Below are positions 24,759 to 37,980 of a stretch of DNA of 64,000 nucleotides, in pieces (the first letter of the stretch is position 1; every line of letters begins with the position of its first letter). Origin of the DNA: Acorus gramineus (lineage: Eukaryota > Streptophyta > Magnoliopsida > Acorales > Acoraceae); assembly GCA_030737835.1 (NCBI GenBank), contig JAUJYN010000027.1:1240001-1304000 (forward strand), written 5' to 3'. The position numbers were made by a program, and so were the translations under genes. The notes beneath the pieces were generated by a model. That model was not told the origin of the DNA. It made no database searches and was given only the letters and a program-made list of their open reading frames with translations.

Positions 24759-25600
24759 AGTATTGAGGAGAACTATAACAAGTTAACAACTACATCAGTG
24801 AGTTTCTGACATTCTTCATTGAGAAGTTTTATAAGTTCCTGTATAACGTTTGTGGAGCAAGTGTATAGCTGCAAGTTTTATTCATAAAGGTATTCATTTA
24901 GGAAAAAAAAAAATTATTTCCTCATTGACTGCATATGCAGCCAGTGCAAGAAAGGCATGAAGTCAGAAGGCAAAACTGCACTTCTGGAATTGATTTCCTG
25001 CAATGTGATACTTGAATATATAAGTCCTTTACCTATCTCATTGTGCAGATGCTGATCAGAAATATCTTGAGGCTCTGAGAAGTATTATGGATAGTACATG
25101 TCTCTCTGTACCGTGGTTCACAACTGATAACAAGTGCAACTTGCAACCCCAGTTCTACTGTTGCAGCTCCTGTACATTCTTGCTAGAATGTTTAGGATCT
25201 GCGCTTCTATGTAATGGCACAATTTTAAACTTGCAGCCCTATAGTAAATGTTTTGTAAATTTGGATTTTTGTATTATGGAGTTTTAGTACATTCGAATTT
25301 CAAAAATTGGGATTTTGCCACATTATTTGCCCTCAAATTGAGAAACAAATTGTTAAAAGTTTACCTTGAAAATGATTTAATCCATTTGAGAACTTCAGAG
25401 TGTGCTTGGGTGCCGAATGATAGTTGATTTCCCAAACGCAACTCATAGACCTTCTTTTGATTCCATGGATTTTCTCAGTAATAGTAGTTTACCATCATTT
25501 TATATATATTTCAATTAAGAGAAATTCTCCAAAACTGATACAAAAGCAATAAAAATAGAAGCTACAAATAAACAACTGGGGATCCCCAGTAGATGAGGGA
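24759..25600. other. POLD3 3' flank and spacer
   Basis: The first few hundred bases are probably the POLD3 3' UTR; the sequence is unique-looking with AT-rich ends, but I could not fix a poly-A site. No further gene seen. Confidence 0.4.
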
Positions 25601-26160
25601 ACTATTGAAGGAACATCCAAAACAAAAGAAATACACTCCTAAAGGCAAAGGGTGGGCTTGGTATTCTCAACCTAGAAGCCATGAACAAAGCTTTTATTTT
25701 CAAATGGCTTTGGAGATGGATCTCTAATTTGGATATGCTTAGGGTGAAGCGATATCCCCTCAGTGGCCCACACAGCTCCCTCACATCGGTCTCCAACAGA
25801 ATGTCCTTATGTAAGCGATGGTTTGCTCTTGGGGCAGATTTTGAAGAGGCCATTAAATGGCAAATTGGCAAGGGTGACAAGGTGCGGTTTTGGATGGATG
25901 GTTGGTGTTGTGAATCCTCAGATTGGCTGAACACAAAGAACTTGTGAAGGATTGTTGGCTTCAAGGCAGTCTTGTGAAGGATTGTTGGCTTCAAGGCAGT
26001 CTTGTGAAGGAATGGAGGCTGAACCTTATGTGCATCTCGAGGGAGGTCGAGGAGGTGGCGCGTTTGATGGGGCTCATAAGGGAGGTCCAGCTCAACCCAG
26101 CGAATGATGATCTCCTGGTTTGGGGGCAGGGGCGGGGGTGGGGCCCGGACCCTCCAAGCT
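25600..26160 (+). mobile_element. L1-type LINE relic, 3' part of the reverse-transcriptase ORF
   Basis: Translation gives the block that follows the polymerase domain in plant L1 elements: LEAMNKAFIFKWLWRW near 25670-25720, then KWQIGKGDKVRFWMDGWC near 25855-25910. The frame is broken before and after (25681-25947 stays open). A 30-bp unit is tandemly repeated at 25941-26000. The same element seems to continue at 27045-27290. Confidence 0.75.
25941..26010. repeat. 30-bp tandem duplication in the LINE relic
   Basis: Two identical 30-bp units at 25941-25970 and 25971-26000, beginning CTTGTGAAGGATTGTTGGCT, followed by the first ten bases of a third. Confidence 0.95.
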
Positions 26161-27044
26161 AAAATGTGCCCACTGTAATTTCATTTCATTGGTGGCCCAA
26201 CTGACCATCCTAATCTCATGCATTTAATCAACGTATGGATGGCCTTAATTGAATAACTCACCTGTTGTCATTGCATGCCCAGATTACCCATAGCCATGCA
26301 TATATATATATATATATATTGAAATTAGAAAATGCTTATTCATTATTGTTTGTTTGCATCCGGTTAACATGTTACATTTGATTTTTTAAAAAATATATAA
26401 TGAAGTATATATTAATCTTTTATAGAAAATGAAGTACATGCTCATATGAAATAAATACATATATTTAATTTATGTTTTTAATAATAATGTATATGGAGAT
26501 AGTGAAATATATACCAAATTAACATATTTTATATATGTTGACTTATTTTATATATACATATTATATATATATTTTATATATTTTTAAAAAATTCAAAACA
26601 CATGCAAACTAGAATTGAGGCTCGAAATGGGACTGGATGTAACATTATCCTTTATATATTATGTTAAACATGACAAATGGATATAGGGCTGCAAAATGGA
26701 CTACATATATAAGTGTCCATTGTATATTTTGAGATTTGAAGACACATGCTTTTTTAAGAAATTATGAAAAGCTTTATTTTCAAAAAAATATTTGTATCTG
26801 ATTTTAAAGAGTTGAAAAATCATTGATTTGGTTTTCTTAGCGATTTTTTTGTTGATTATTATACTGAGTCTCTCATATTTTTAAAAAGTTAAGGTTTTAA
26901 ATTCTCTCTCCAAAATATAAGTTTGGATATCCTTGTTGGTTTTTGTGTTGTGTTATTTTCTTATTTTCTTCATATTTATTTTTTAATGTCTAAAATTTCA
27001 TTTTTTTTCTATATTTGCGATGGGAACTATCTCTTGGCCCTTTA

Positions 27045-27290
27045 AGTGGTGGTGCAGACAGCTTTAGAACGTGCCGGATAAGGGGTCAAAGACGGTGATG
27101 ATATGGAAATTGGAAAATCCCAAAATCAAATTTTTTCTATGGTTGGCTTTGTAAAATCGTTTTCTTACCAAAGTGCATCGTTTCAAATGGCCACCGGAGG
27201 AACCAACTGTTTGTGAGCTATGCGAGAATGGTGAGGAAACCATTCTTTTGTTTTGGTTTTTGTGTGTGAATTGGGGTTAAATGATCCGGT
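27045..27290 (+). mobile_element. L1-type LINE relic, zinc-binding (zf-RVT) region
   Basis: Forward translation gives WKLENPKIKFFLWLALxNRF followed by HRFKWPPEEPTVCELCENGE and ETILLFWF. This is the zf-RVT block that lies near the 3' end of the plant L1 reverse-transcriptase ORF. It is the expected continuation of the 25600-26160 piece, with about 0.9 kb of AT-rich DNA between them. Confidence 0.75.
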
Positions 27291-27986
27291 ACTAAAATGA
27301 GGTGGATCTATAAAAATGGAATACTCTATGAATTGAATTCATGTATTTTAATATTTTTTTTTATTAAAGTATTTTGAGATATTGAAAAATAAATTTTAAA
27401 TATTGCATTATTATTGTGATTGTAAATGAGATTGTAAATTTGATGGAATGTATTAGTATCCATTAGAAAATTTGGGATTTGAAGTCGGTTTGTATTTTAT
27501 TAAAATTTTTGAGAAAAACTTCATTTTTTAAGAGGATTTCAGGGGATGCAAAATCACAATTTTAGATTTTTAGTGATTTTTTTGTTTATTTTTATTTTCA
27601 GTGATTGCTATTTTGAAAGTTAGATTTTGAAAGTTAGATTTTGAAAGATGTGTTGGTCCATACACCGATAGGAGAATTCAGGGTCAAGAATATATTTTTA
27701 TTAGTTGTTTTTTTTATATTTATTTTTTAACATTTTTAAAAACCCTTTTTTTGTGATGGGAAATTATAAGACTTAGAGAAATATTAGATTTACAATATGA
27801 AAAAAAAAAACAATTTTCTAATCGTCCGTTACTTCAAGGACATCATTATGCAAAAATTGTATTAACTTAACTTATCAAACATTTATTTTATTTTATAAAT
27901 ACTTATTTATTTACTTTGAATCTCTTGACCCCTCAACATCCACTGTTTTAATTCCTAGCTTTGCCCCTCCTCTAAAAGTTCAACAC

Positions 27987-28114
27987 GCACCTCCTTCAAA
28001 TACAAAAATACTTGTTTATAATTTTTCTTTATGAAAAAAATAAACCATGTGCACCTCCTTCAAATACAAAAATACTTGTTTATAATTTTTCTTTATGAAA
28101 AAAATAAACCATGT
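27987..28114. repeat. Exact 64-bp tandem duplication
   Basis: The units 27987-28050 and 28051-28114 begin GCACCTCCTTCAAATACAAA and are identical by eye, so the event is recent. Confidence 0.95.
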
Positions 28115-28200
28115 GCACCATACATAGTTTTTTTTTGGGTACACATAGTATATTTACTTCTGTATGTATTAAGAGAATTCTTAAAAAGCTGTTTGTTTGT

Positions 28201-28230
28201 AAATAAATAAATAAATAAATAAATAAATTA
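28201..28230. repeat. (AAAT)n microsatellite
   Basis: About seven AAAT units in AT-rich spacer. Confidence 0.9.
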
Positions 28231-29096
28231 GGTGGGTATAAAAGTTAAGTCAAGGTGGAGATTTATCATGATGTGACTTTTATGATGTTTGTTATATTGA
28301 ACGGATCAGAACAAACAAAAAGATTTGAATGGACGGTGGATTTCTTTTTGAATCACAAGTGGTATTTGGTTTTTTGGTTGGATATGCAGGGATCTAAATC
28401 CCATGATTTTTGGAAAAAATAAATAAATACACATCTCAGTTTGTTTTTCACGGTGAATAAGAGAAAAAAAAGTGGGTCCGTATGTAGCTTCGGTTTCTTC
28501 ATCTTTCCTTGGTTACAATCTTTTCTTCGTTTTTCTTTTTTTGGACTTTCACAATTGAATTGGCTCTTCGTCTAACCAATTTTGTTATTAAAAACACATA
28601 GCGTCATATCTGAATTTTTTTGGAAGATTATTCAGCCACTGCATTGATTTTGAATGATCTAGTTATTGTTTTCAATGTCAATCGATTCATGTATGGCTTC
28701 TATTATTGTTTAAACATTTCATTTTCTCTTGAAATTCATATTCATAACTAAATGTGTGCTAACATTCATACATTGTATTTTTTTTTATTTTCATTTGAAA
28801 GTCAATTACATTTGAAATATATTTGATCTTTATAAGCATTATTTTTTAAAGTAATTGACTTTAAAAGTGCAAAAAGCATTATAGATTAACGCATTATTGA
28901 ACATGACAGACACAAGAAGAAAGTCAATTACATTATTTTTTAAATGTATCTGAATTTTATATGCATTATATTTTAAATTTTTTTTGTGCCATTATGTATA
29001 TATTTTACATTAAATTTATAAAATTCATTATATTTTCAAATGTCTGAATTTTATATGGATTATATTATGTGTTTTTAGTGTGATTTTGAACAGTAT

Positions 29097-30199
29097 TTAT
29101 TTGTTGTTTTGAAAGTCAATTACATTTGTCAAATTTATTTTTTTAAAAATATATCTGAACATTATATGCATGATAATTGTGGGAGGTGGAATTAGATCTT
29201 CCTCAATTAGGATGGATTCGAGAGCAATCCGGGCTTTAGATGTAGATATGAGAAGAAGCACCAAGAGAACTTCCGCTACGATTGTATATCTTCCTTTGTT
29301 GGGCCACCCTTTGTGATCTTCCGCTCCAGTCACCTGTAACTCACACCATTGTCGTGTCGGCTCATTCCCCTCAAACGCTCAAGTCAGTTCTCTCTTAAAG
29401 AGAGAAATTAAGTTTGAGTCTAAGGTGCAATTTGGCAGCGGCGGAAAGCGGATTTTAAGTGCTAATTAATAAGTGCAAAAAGAGGTTATGATGATAATCT
29501 TTAAGAGTTCAGTAAAAAAAAAGCGTTTGGTTCAGTGGAAAATATTAAGCAGTTATTTAGATAAGTGCGTTTGGTTAACCATTTGACATATGTGCTTATT
29601 GGAAGGATATTTTGGTCCATTTTTTAAGTGTTGAATGTTATTTTGATGTTTGGTTGAAATGGAGAAAACATGTTTTTTTTTTTGAGATATTAAAGATTAT
29701 TCTTTTTTAACATGTTAAATACATCAACCACTACTACCCTTTGAAGAACCAAAACAATATTGCGCTTGGAAAACTCTTATATTTATATATTTCTTGTTTA
29801 ATCCGTTGAAAACTCTTATATTTATATATTTTCACTTATCTCATAGGATTGCAAAGACTCCTCAATTGGACTGCAAACATATCCAAATGCCATCATTAAA
29901 AAAAAAAAAGACAGCAAAAAACCCTATGGGCCCCTTTTGTAAGAGTTTGACAGTTACATAAATTCTACAAAACCACACCCACAAAAATGTTTAATTTTAA
30001 CATAAAAAGTCTACATAGACAAAAGTAATAGGCAATTAAATTAATTGGTTCGATATATTGATTAATTATAAGCACTACTCTTCAGATTTCAACGCTCCCA
30101 CAAATGAGGTATTCTTGAATATGTTACAAAAGTGTATGTTTATAATGTTATAGACATGCGTGGGCTAATGGAACTTCTATATTTACTTGATAGCTAGGA
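29097..30199. other. Spacer left of the PIF relic
   Basis: Holds a short open stretch on both strands around 29160-29330 that I do not recognise. A 29400-29850 stretch with GCGTTTGGTT words resembles the ends of small non-autonomous DNA elements, but no paired ends could be fixed. Confidence 0.3.
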
Positions 30200-30391
30200 T
30201 TAAAAGCAAAAAAAAAAAATAACAAACACCAACAACATTATACAAAAGCATGCACAACATCCGAAAATCATTAAACCCGTTGGCCATGGTCCTGCATTGT
30301 CCTTCTCCACCTTCCTAAGGATTTGCGGTTGGTTATCTTGAAACTCTCCCGTCCTTGGCAATGTATCCGCCCACATGAAGGAATTACGGTG

Positions 30392-30611
30392 GTCCTGCAT
30401 TTAACCGAAATATACAAATCAATATGAAAACACTAAAAAAAATACAGATATATGTATCAGTGAATACAACAAGTGCACTTATTAGAATACGTACAAATCT
30501 CGCAAGGCACCTAAAGAACCACCGCTCGTAGTTCTTATCTGTCCGTGTCATATGAAGGGTCATTGGTCCTTTGCCACAAGCACAATAAATCTCAGAATGA
30601 GCGTTCTTCAT
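30392..30611 (-). CDS. GRF zinc-finger protein, two-exon, transposon-linked
   Basis: Exon 1 (about 30495-30611) reads from an ATG through CACGKGPMTLHMTRTDKNYE and WFFRCLA, a GRF-type zinc-finger start. After an intron with GT/AG borders, exon 2 (from about 30395 downward) adds HRNSFMWADTL, the end of the finger, and the open stretch continues to 30200 with a hydrophobic C-terminus (GCCACFCIMLLVFVIFFFCF), likely one membrane segment. Small GRF-finger plus membrane-tail proteins are common in plant genomes and often sit in or next to transposons. It is on the same strand as the PIF transposase piece 200 bp away, so I infer it belongs to or was captured by that element. Confidence 0.4.
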
Positions 30612-30814
30612 GCTGTCAAAAATATTTCCACATCATACATATAGCATTATAATGTACATACATAGCTAGGAATACAACAAACAATGCATCAACGCCTAAA
30701 CACTAGCAGATTGGCAATCTCATCCCGCACTCGATTCATTTCTTGTTGATTGTTCTCAGGTCGGATAACGGGGTACAGCTGCTCAGTGGAATGATCCTCA
30801 TCAACTGTGGTACT

Positions 30815-31141
30815 CTACAACTGCTCGAACAGGGAATCATGTAGCTTTTTCTTTCTGATAAAATTGTGAATAGCCATAGTTGCGGGAACTATCCGTACTT
30901 GGATATCAAATGGATAAGATGTCATTCTCTTCAAAATGGGGAAGCGCTCCTTCCACACACCAAATGTGCGTTCAATCACGTTCCACAACGATGAGTGCAA
31001 CTGATTGAACACCTCCTATTTGTTTTGAGGTGTTGCACGCCCCCTATAATCTCCCAACCAATACCTTACGTTCCGGTAAGGTGCAAGAAATCCCCTTTTT
31101 GTATATCCAACATCCACTAGATAATATTTCCTTGGGGTGGG
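30815..31141 (-). pseudogene. PIF/Harbinger (HARBI1-like) transposase, C-terminal part
   Basis: Minus translation gives YYLVDVGYTKRGFLAPYRNV, then FNQLHSSLWNVIERTFGVWK, KERFPILKRM and MAIHNFIRKKKLHDS. This is the second half of the DDE nuclease (DDE_Tnp_4), including its HSSLRNVIERTFGVLK-like signature. An in-frame TAG lies near 31020. The N-terminal half is absent because an LTR begins at 31142, directly at the coding stretch. The gene cannot make an active transposase as it stands. Confidence 0.8.
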
Positions 31142-32790
31142 TGTAACGTTTCTGTATTTTTCAATATTATATATTGTTTTAAATATATAATGGAAACTTT
31201 AATTGAAATTAAGTTATTTCATTTTTTTTTTCAGTTTTGGTGGTGGGCCCAAATGGGTCCAATTTGATTTATAATTATAATAATTATAAATTTATGTTGA
31301 AATATTTAATTTATATTTTTCTGGAGATCTTTATAGTCTTAAGATATTTTGGTTGAAATTTGGTTAGATTCGGAATTCGGGAAATTAGGATTTTAGGATT
31401 GCATGTCAAGTTATTGTGCCTAGGGATCTAGTTGCGAATCCAGAAAATCTTTTAATAGCCATCAGGAACCTGTCTGTAAATCATATAGGGATCTGTTTGT
31501 AAATCAGATAAGGACCTAGTTGTAAACCCGGAATACTTGAGGGGTCGTTCTGTAATTTTGGTAAACACTCTATCGTACGTTTTGGGTTAGGGTTTGCATC
31601 AGATTTCTCATGAGGGATGAAGGGTGGTGATGACCTAACCCTACCCATCCAGTACCACAAGGTGAGAAATCTTTCTCTATTGATTTTTATTGTTTAGTGT
31701 TTCAATTTATTTTTGGTTAGAAGATGATTGTGTCAATCGATTGTTTGGGGAAGAAGGTTGATAGATTAGTGTTAGGGTTTGATTAATTTTAAATAGATGA
31801 TTTTTATTAGATTTCAATGGACCTCGAAGGATTTCTTAAGATCAAATTAGATTTATTGGTTTTGGATTAAAAGTTTATTTTCGGGTTGATTATCTTCATG
31901 GACGCTAAATCGTGTTTTTGACAATGATAGATTCGTTTATGGGAAACATGTATTTTACAAACAGAAATAGATTTTGAAAAGATCTTTCCAACAAATCATG
32001 AATCGTTCAATGCGAAGTTACGGGTAGAAAGTTATGAATTTTCAAAGATTTCTGTGTAGTTTCTTAGAATTCAAATATTTTGCTTCATGACCAAGTTTGA
32101 TGAATTTTAGAGATTAAAGAGATCCCAAATGGATGTTTAATGAGTATAATTTGATTGGTGGGTTTTCATGATTTTATTGATCTTGGTGACTCAAATTGGA
32201 TCTTAAATCAATTAATTTGGTTTAGTGGGATCAATGAATATTAATTGGATATTATTGTTATTTGGATGTAAATTGATTGGATTGAGCTATTTCGATCATT
32301 AATGTTGCAGTTGAGCCTTATTAGATTTGTCTAAGTACTTATTCGAGGATTGATCGATTTTGTGGATTTTATGGAATAAATGGATATTGATTATCGAATC
32401 ATTTTGAATATATGAATATTTTAATAATTATTCAGAGTTGGGATTTTTGTTAGGCCTTTGAGGTTAGTTGCAGATTGTGGGTCTATTAGGTATGGGCTCT
32501 TGGGATTATTGGGCCTTGTGTTGTTGTAAGTTGCTTGTCAGTTGCTTGGGTCATGATTGACTGATTTATGATTTATTATTGCATAATTGTTATGCTAGGT
32601 TTTCCATGTGCGAGTGTGTGGTGTTCATGCACGTGCAATGGTTTGTATTGCGAGGACTAGAGGTGAGTGGACTTGAGTCTTATATGTAGATTTCAAAGAA
32701 TAAATTATGGATTCATGCTAGGACCAACTTATTTTATGGAATATGACTGCTAGTTTCGATATGAAAATATGAGCATGCTTTTGGTGATAT
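31142..32790 (+). mobile_element. LTR-like sequence (copy F) of another chromovirus-type element
   Basis: Begins TGTAACGTTTCTGTATTTTTC, close to the TGTAAC start common in plant chromovirus LTRs, exactly where the PIF transposase frame stops. The downstream word GGACTAGAGGTGAGTGG near 32655 is also typical of such LTRs. Its far end runs into the inverted copy D near 32790 and could not be fixed. No coding sequence is present. Confidence 0.4.
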
Positions 32791-34349
32791 ATGCATCGGT
32801 AGTACCTACAGGTAAGAGCCCTCTGTCAGGATAGCTTTAACGTTGGGTAGCTTCAACGCGGATCCGAAGAAGGGGAGAACGATTCCACGCTCGCAAAAAT
32901 CATCCGGTAGCCCTCTCCTGCGTAGCCTCTACCTGTCGGCCTTCCACGATCGGTACATCAGCCAGATGCGTACCACGATATGCATCAGTAGCACTTATAA
33001 GTGGTGACACCCAAACAGGACAGCTTCGACGCTGGGGTGTTCGACGCACGACGATGTCGGGAGGAAGCACCCCACGTTGGCAAAGCGAACCCTATGGGAA
33101 AGTCAACTACGCTCGATAATCACATATCGAGGATAACAAATACTCTTGGACTCCCACATGAGTGCATCGCTCAGACGTGAGGGGTTACCTCTGCTCTCAC
33201 ACAGAAATAAGCCCAAGGCATATAACCCAACAGGCGGTTCATATACGCGCCTAGCACGGGTAGGCCTAACTTAATGCCAAAGCTACCGGTTTAACAAAAC
33301 CGATACAACAAATGAATTCTCCTTAATTCCATTCAAGTGCATCACACGGATGCAAGGGCGATTACATCGCTCGCGCACTAACTAATGAGGTACATCCCGA
33401 CAGCGGGTCGTACCCATGCCTATTTCAGATAGGCCTAATTAGTTTTAACATGTGCATATATATAACAGGAGAATCATATCATAGCTATGTGCATGAACCA
33501 TATGCACAATCATCTAATAATTGACCATAAGGGTGACCCCTAACATGGATTTACATCATAAACAACAAATCATACAACATGCATACATGGTATGGCCCAC
33601 TTAAACATGCATACATGGCCATTAATCATATAAGCACACAAGGCATAACTTAAGCATTCGTTGGATATCACCAACTTAAAAGGGAAGGGTCAAGCGCGAT
33701 CTCGCGCACTAACCGGTGAATGCCAATATTCCAAACGAACCTGAGTCGAGTAGGAAATTGCATCAACTTACTCAGTTCGTGCAGAGGGAGAGGGCGAGAG
33801 AGAGATCATCATCTCTTGAAGTTGGTCATAGCTTTGCCCCATTAGAATGGGCACAGCAACTATACCACGCCCTCGCGTCTTATCGCAAGGGAATATTAGG
33901 CATGTGCTTGTTATTAACCCAGACTTAATCATGCTGGATATTCCAATTAATATGGTGGGAGTAGTATTACAATACTACCTAAGGCATGCCCTATTCTATA
34001 CATCCATACACATTACAGAAATACATGCCCATACTAGAGGGGCGCATGTGATACAATCATTTATACATGGATACAATACATGCAATATAAGCCTAGCATG
34101 CAAGATATCTAACATATTATAGTTTAAGCATGGCCATACTACTTATCTACACAAGTAGTATAGCCAGGGTGCCCCATCGATGCGCGACGCACGACTACGC
34201 GCGTCGAGCGCATCTCGAGGGGTTGGATCAAACCACTCACCGCAACCCAGGACCTCGCGCATCCCATCCAACGAGATCTGCAAGGTAAGGGCATTAGAAT
34301 GGTGAGTAAAATCACATTATAACACTTAGAAATTTATTAGAAATACCAA
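32791..34349 (-). mobile_element. Long LTR (copy D), left part, inverted relative to copy E
   Basis: Matches copy E in reverse. For example 34140-34290 (a TAGTATAGCC core and the GCGCGACGC stretch) mirrors 35640-35790, and 32800-32960 mirrors 36840-37070. Copy E starts at 34350 within this LTR, so E was inserted into D. The other end of copy D is found at 41156-42236. Confidence 0.65.
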
Positions 34350-35249
34350 TGTTATGCCTGTGTCATTTGGAGCCATTTCGGTTAAGCCTTGGTCACTTCT
34401 GGGTCATTCAGGGGCTTTTAAATTTTTCGATCAGAGCCGCTAAAATTTTGGACTTTTAGCTATCTGCGTGAGTTTGAGTACTCCGATTGAAAATCTAACT
34501 GCATATTATGAGTCCTGGTGCCATTTTGTACTACTCATAAAAATTTCATCGAATTCCGGTAACGTTTGGAAAAATATGCAGTTCTGAATCGTATCCGGGT
34601 TTTCGAGAGTTTCTGGTTTGATTAGTCGAATAGTGTTGGGATATTTTGGTGGTTAAGGTGACCTTGGGTAACCTCACCCCCCTATTGCTTAAAGAGTAAG
34701 AAAACTATGGATATTTTAAATGTGTGTGGGTGAGTTTAGCTTAGGTGCACCCCCCCTTTTTCCCTTCTCATCACCCCCCCCCAAATGGTGGAAAAAGTCT
34801 CTCTCTCTCTCTCTCTCTCTCTTCCCCTCTCACACTCACGTGGACCTCTCTTGGGTCTCTCTTCTCTCTTTCACACCCCCCCCATGTGTTTGTTGAAATG
34901 TCAAGGAGAAGAAGATGGAGCAAGAAGAGGAGGTGCAAGTGCAAGCAAGGTGAGTGTGTGTGCTAGTGTTGATTGTTTCTCTTCCCTCTCCTTCCCCCCA
35001 TAGTGGATCCCTGATTTTTCCCCTCTCCCTTTGGTTCAGCCATGAAGAAGAGAAGCAAGATGGAGGTGGTGGTTGCGGTCGAGGTGGTCAAGGGTGCGCT
35101 TGCGAGCCCCTACATCTCCCCCTTCCCTCCCCCTCTCTTTTGGTGAGTTTCCCTCTTCTTTAATTGGCTTTTATGCATGTTAGGGTGTTTGGGAGGGCAT
35201 GCATGAGAGGTGTTTTGAGTTGGGTGCATGTAGGGGCAAGTGGGGAGGG

Positions 35250-35560
35250 TTGCACAGGCGCGCGCGCAGAGGGGCACTGGCAGGCGCAGGCGGGCGCGTG
35301 CGCGTGCGCGCGGACGCTGGCAGCGAGCGGGGTGCGCGCAGGACGTGCGCGCGAGTGCGCGCGGGCGCGCGCGAGCGTGCGCGCGCGCGGGGCAGGTTGT
35401 CTGGGCGGGTCTGGGCGCGCGGCAGGGTGCCAGTGCGCGTGCGTGCGCGTGCTGGGGCATGCGTGGGGCTGCCCAGGGTCTCGGGTAGGTGTTGGGGCAC
35501 TCGGGCATGCGTGCGTACGCGCGTGCTTGCATGCGTGCGAGCCCGTATGCGTGCATGTCT
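35250..35560. repeat. CpG-rich alternating purine-pyrimidine tract in LTR copy E
   Basis: The mirror of 1725-2260, shorter, with GCGCGC, GTGCGCGCG and GGGCGCGCG words. Open frames on both strands here are composition artefacts. Confidence 0.75.
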
Positions 35561-36846
35561 AAGTTTTTGGCATTTCTAGTAAATTCTAAGTGTTAAATTG
35601 TGATGTTACTCATCAAATTTGATGCCCTTACCTTGCAGATCTCGTCGGATGGGATGCGCGAGGTCCCAGGTTGTATGGTGAGTGGTTCGATCCAATCCCC
35701 CCCCCTCTCGGGATGCGCTCGACGCGCGTAGTCGCGCGTCGCGCATCGATGGGGCCCCCTAGCTATACTACTTGTGTAGATAAGTAGTATGGCCATGCTT
35801 AAGCTATAATATGTAGATATCTTGCATGCTAGGCTTATATACATGTATGAATGATTGTGTTGCATGCGCCCCTCTAGTATGGGCATGTATTGTTTGAAAT
35901 GTGTATGGATGTATAGAATATGGCATGCCTTAGGTAGTATTGTAATACTACTCCCACCATATTATTTGGAATATTCAGTATAATTAAGTCTGGGTTAATA
36001 ACGGGCACCTGCCTAATATTCCCTTGCGATAAGACTCGAGGGCGTGGTGTAGTTGTTGCGCCCATGCTAATGGGGCAAAGCTATGACCAGCTTCATGAGA
36101 TGATGATCTCTCTCCTCCTCTCCCTCTGAACGAACTGAGTAAGTAGATGTGATTTCCTACTCGACTCAGGTTCGTTTGGAATATTGGCATGCACCTGTTA
36201 GTGCGCGAGATCGCGCTTGACCCTTTCTTTTAAGTTGGTGATATCCAACGCATGTTTAAGTTAGGCCTTGTGTGCCTATGTGATTAATGACCATGTATGC
36301 ATGTTGTATGATTTATTATGATGTAAATCCATGTTAGGGAGTGTCCCTATAATTATTAGATGATTGTGCATATGGTTCATGCACATAGCTAGATATAAAA
36401 TTCTCCTGGATATATTTATATGCGCATGTTAAAAACTGATAGGCCTATCTGAAATAGGCGTGGGTATGACCCGCTGTCGGGTTGTACCTTATTAGTTAGA
36501 GTGCTAGCGATGTAATCGCCCCGTGCATCCGAGCGATGCACTCGTTTGGAATTCAGGAGAATTCATTATCTTATCGGATTGTTAAACCGGTAGTGGGGCA
36601 TTAAGCTAGGCCTACCCGTGCTAGGCGTGTATATGAACCGCCTGTTGGGTTATGTGCCTTGGGATTATTTCTATGTGAGAGCAGAGGTAACCCCCTTTGT
36701 GTCTGAGCAACGCAACGGTGTGGGAGTACAGTAGTATTTGATATCTCGATAAGTGATTATCGAGAGTAGTTTTTCCATTGGGTTCGCTTTGCGAACATGG
36801 AATGTTTACTCCCAATGTCGTCCGTGATGAAGAGGCCCAAATCGTA

Positions 36847-37110
36847 GCTGTCCTGACAGAGGGCTCCCATCCGTAGGTACCACCGATGCGTTCGGGAGCG
36901 TACTGATCGTGGGAGTGTACCAGGTAGAGGCTACCCGGGAGAGGGCTAACGAATGATATTGCGAGCGTGGAATCGTTCTCCCCTTCTTTGGATCCGATGT
37001 AGGAACTTCCCGGCGTTGGAAAAGCTGTCCTGACAGAGGGCTCCCATCTGTAGGTACCACCGAGGCGTTCGGAAGCGTACTGATCGTGGGAGTATACCAG
37101 GTAGTGACTA
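36847..37110. repeat. Tandem duplication within LTR copy E, about 177-bp period
   Basis: The block beginning GCTGTCCTGACAGAGGGCTC and running through TACTGATCGTGGGAGT occurs at 36847 and again at 37024 with few changes. The duplicated block is also represented in copies B and D. Confidence 0.8.
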
Positions 37111-37980
37111 CCCGGGGAAAGGGCTACCGGTGAACCAAGGGTGTAGAGCAGTCTAAGTCTCTTCCAAAAGTCCCAAGAGTCTCCCTCCGGGAGTGAGGGT
37201 GAGGATGAGGTGAAGACACATTGCTGCGTGACCCATTCGTGGTTCGTCCGTTCCCATAGTTGTTGGGTCCGGTTGCGTATCGATGTTCAAGGACATCGTT
37301 GGGCAGTTATCTCGATGTAGATGATCCAGTAGTGTTGTTTAGATGTTCAAGGACATCGTTGGGTCTCGTCGACCAATGGTATGGTCTCTCCCCAAAAGTC
37401 CCAAGAGTCTTCCTTCGGGAGTGAGGGTGAGGGTGAGGTTGGTCGCGCCGCCGCGTGACCCTGTTATCCATGGGTTTCCACCCATGTTTTCCTTGAAAGG
37501 AAATTGCTTTAGTATTGAACTGTTGTATGGTGATTGGTTTCCAGCCACTCACTGAGCTTGTAGCTCACCCCTCGCATACTGTTTCTTTTCAGGGGCAGTG
37601 TTGGGCGTGGAGTTGGAGTTTTCCTGTGGCGTGGTCTTATGGGCGTGGAGCGTTCTTCCGGCGGGTGGCGAGTGCGAGGCTGTCAGCAGTCCTAGAGTCA
37701 TTTTATGTACTGTAAATCGTGCATGTGGCACAGGTTGTATTTTATTTGGTCTAGACTTGGCTCTCACAGGACAGTGATTGTGTATTCGAGTCTGTAATAA
37801 TGTTTTTGGTTTACAGACATTGTTTATATATTATGCTTCCGCTTTTCAATCAGTTATCATTATCCTTGCTTTGCCACCTTGTGTGTTGTTGTTGGAGTCT
37901 TTATTGACCTCAGGTATTGATAGCTGATATTTTATTATTGCCACGTCTCGGGGACGGCCGCCCTGGGGCGTGACAAAAGT

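Larger units (their letters stand above)
26161..29096. other. AT-rich spacer with LINE remnant, no gene
   Basis: Very AT-rich DNA with TA runs (26302-26320), a LINE piece (27045-27290), a 64-bp exact tandem duplication (27987-28114) and an AAAT microsatellite (28201-28230). No coding region beyond the LINE piece. Confidence 0.5.
34350..37975 (+). mobile_element. 5' LTR of a Tekay/Del-like Ty3/gypsy element (copy E)
   Basis: Starts TGTTATGCCTGTGTC at 34350 and ends GGGGCGTGACA at 37975, giving a 3.6-kb LTR, within the long-LTR habit of Tekay/Del chromoviruses. It contains a CT microsatellite (34798-34822), the CpG-rich tract (about 35250-35560), a 177-bp-period duplication (36847 and 37024), and the CCCTCA minisatellite (37140-37440). 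The first 435 bp differ from the 3' LTR by about 12 substitutions by eye, near 3 percent. At usual plant rates that means an insertion of the order of one million years ago. Confidence 0.8.

Noticed and set aside
35110-35579. Similar open frames of up to 148 residues on both strands
   Set aside because: Same composition artefact in the LTR copy at 34350-37975.
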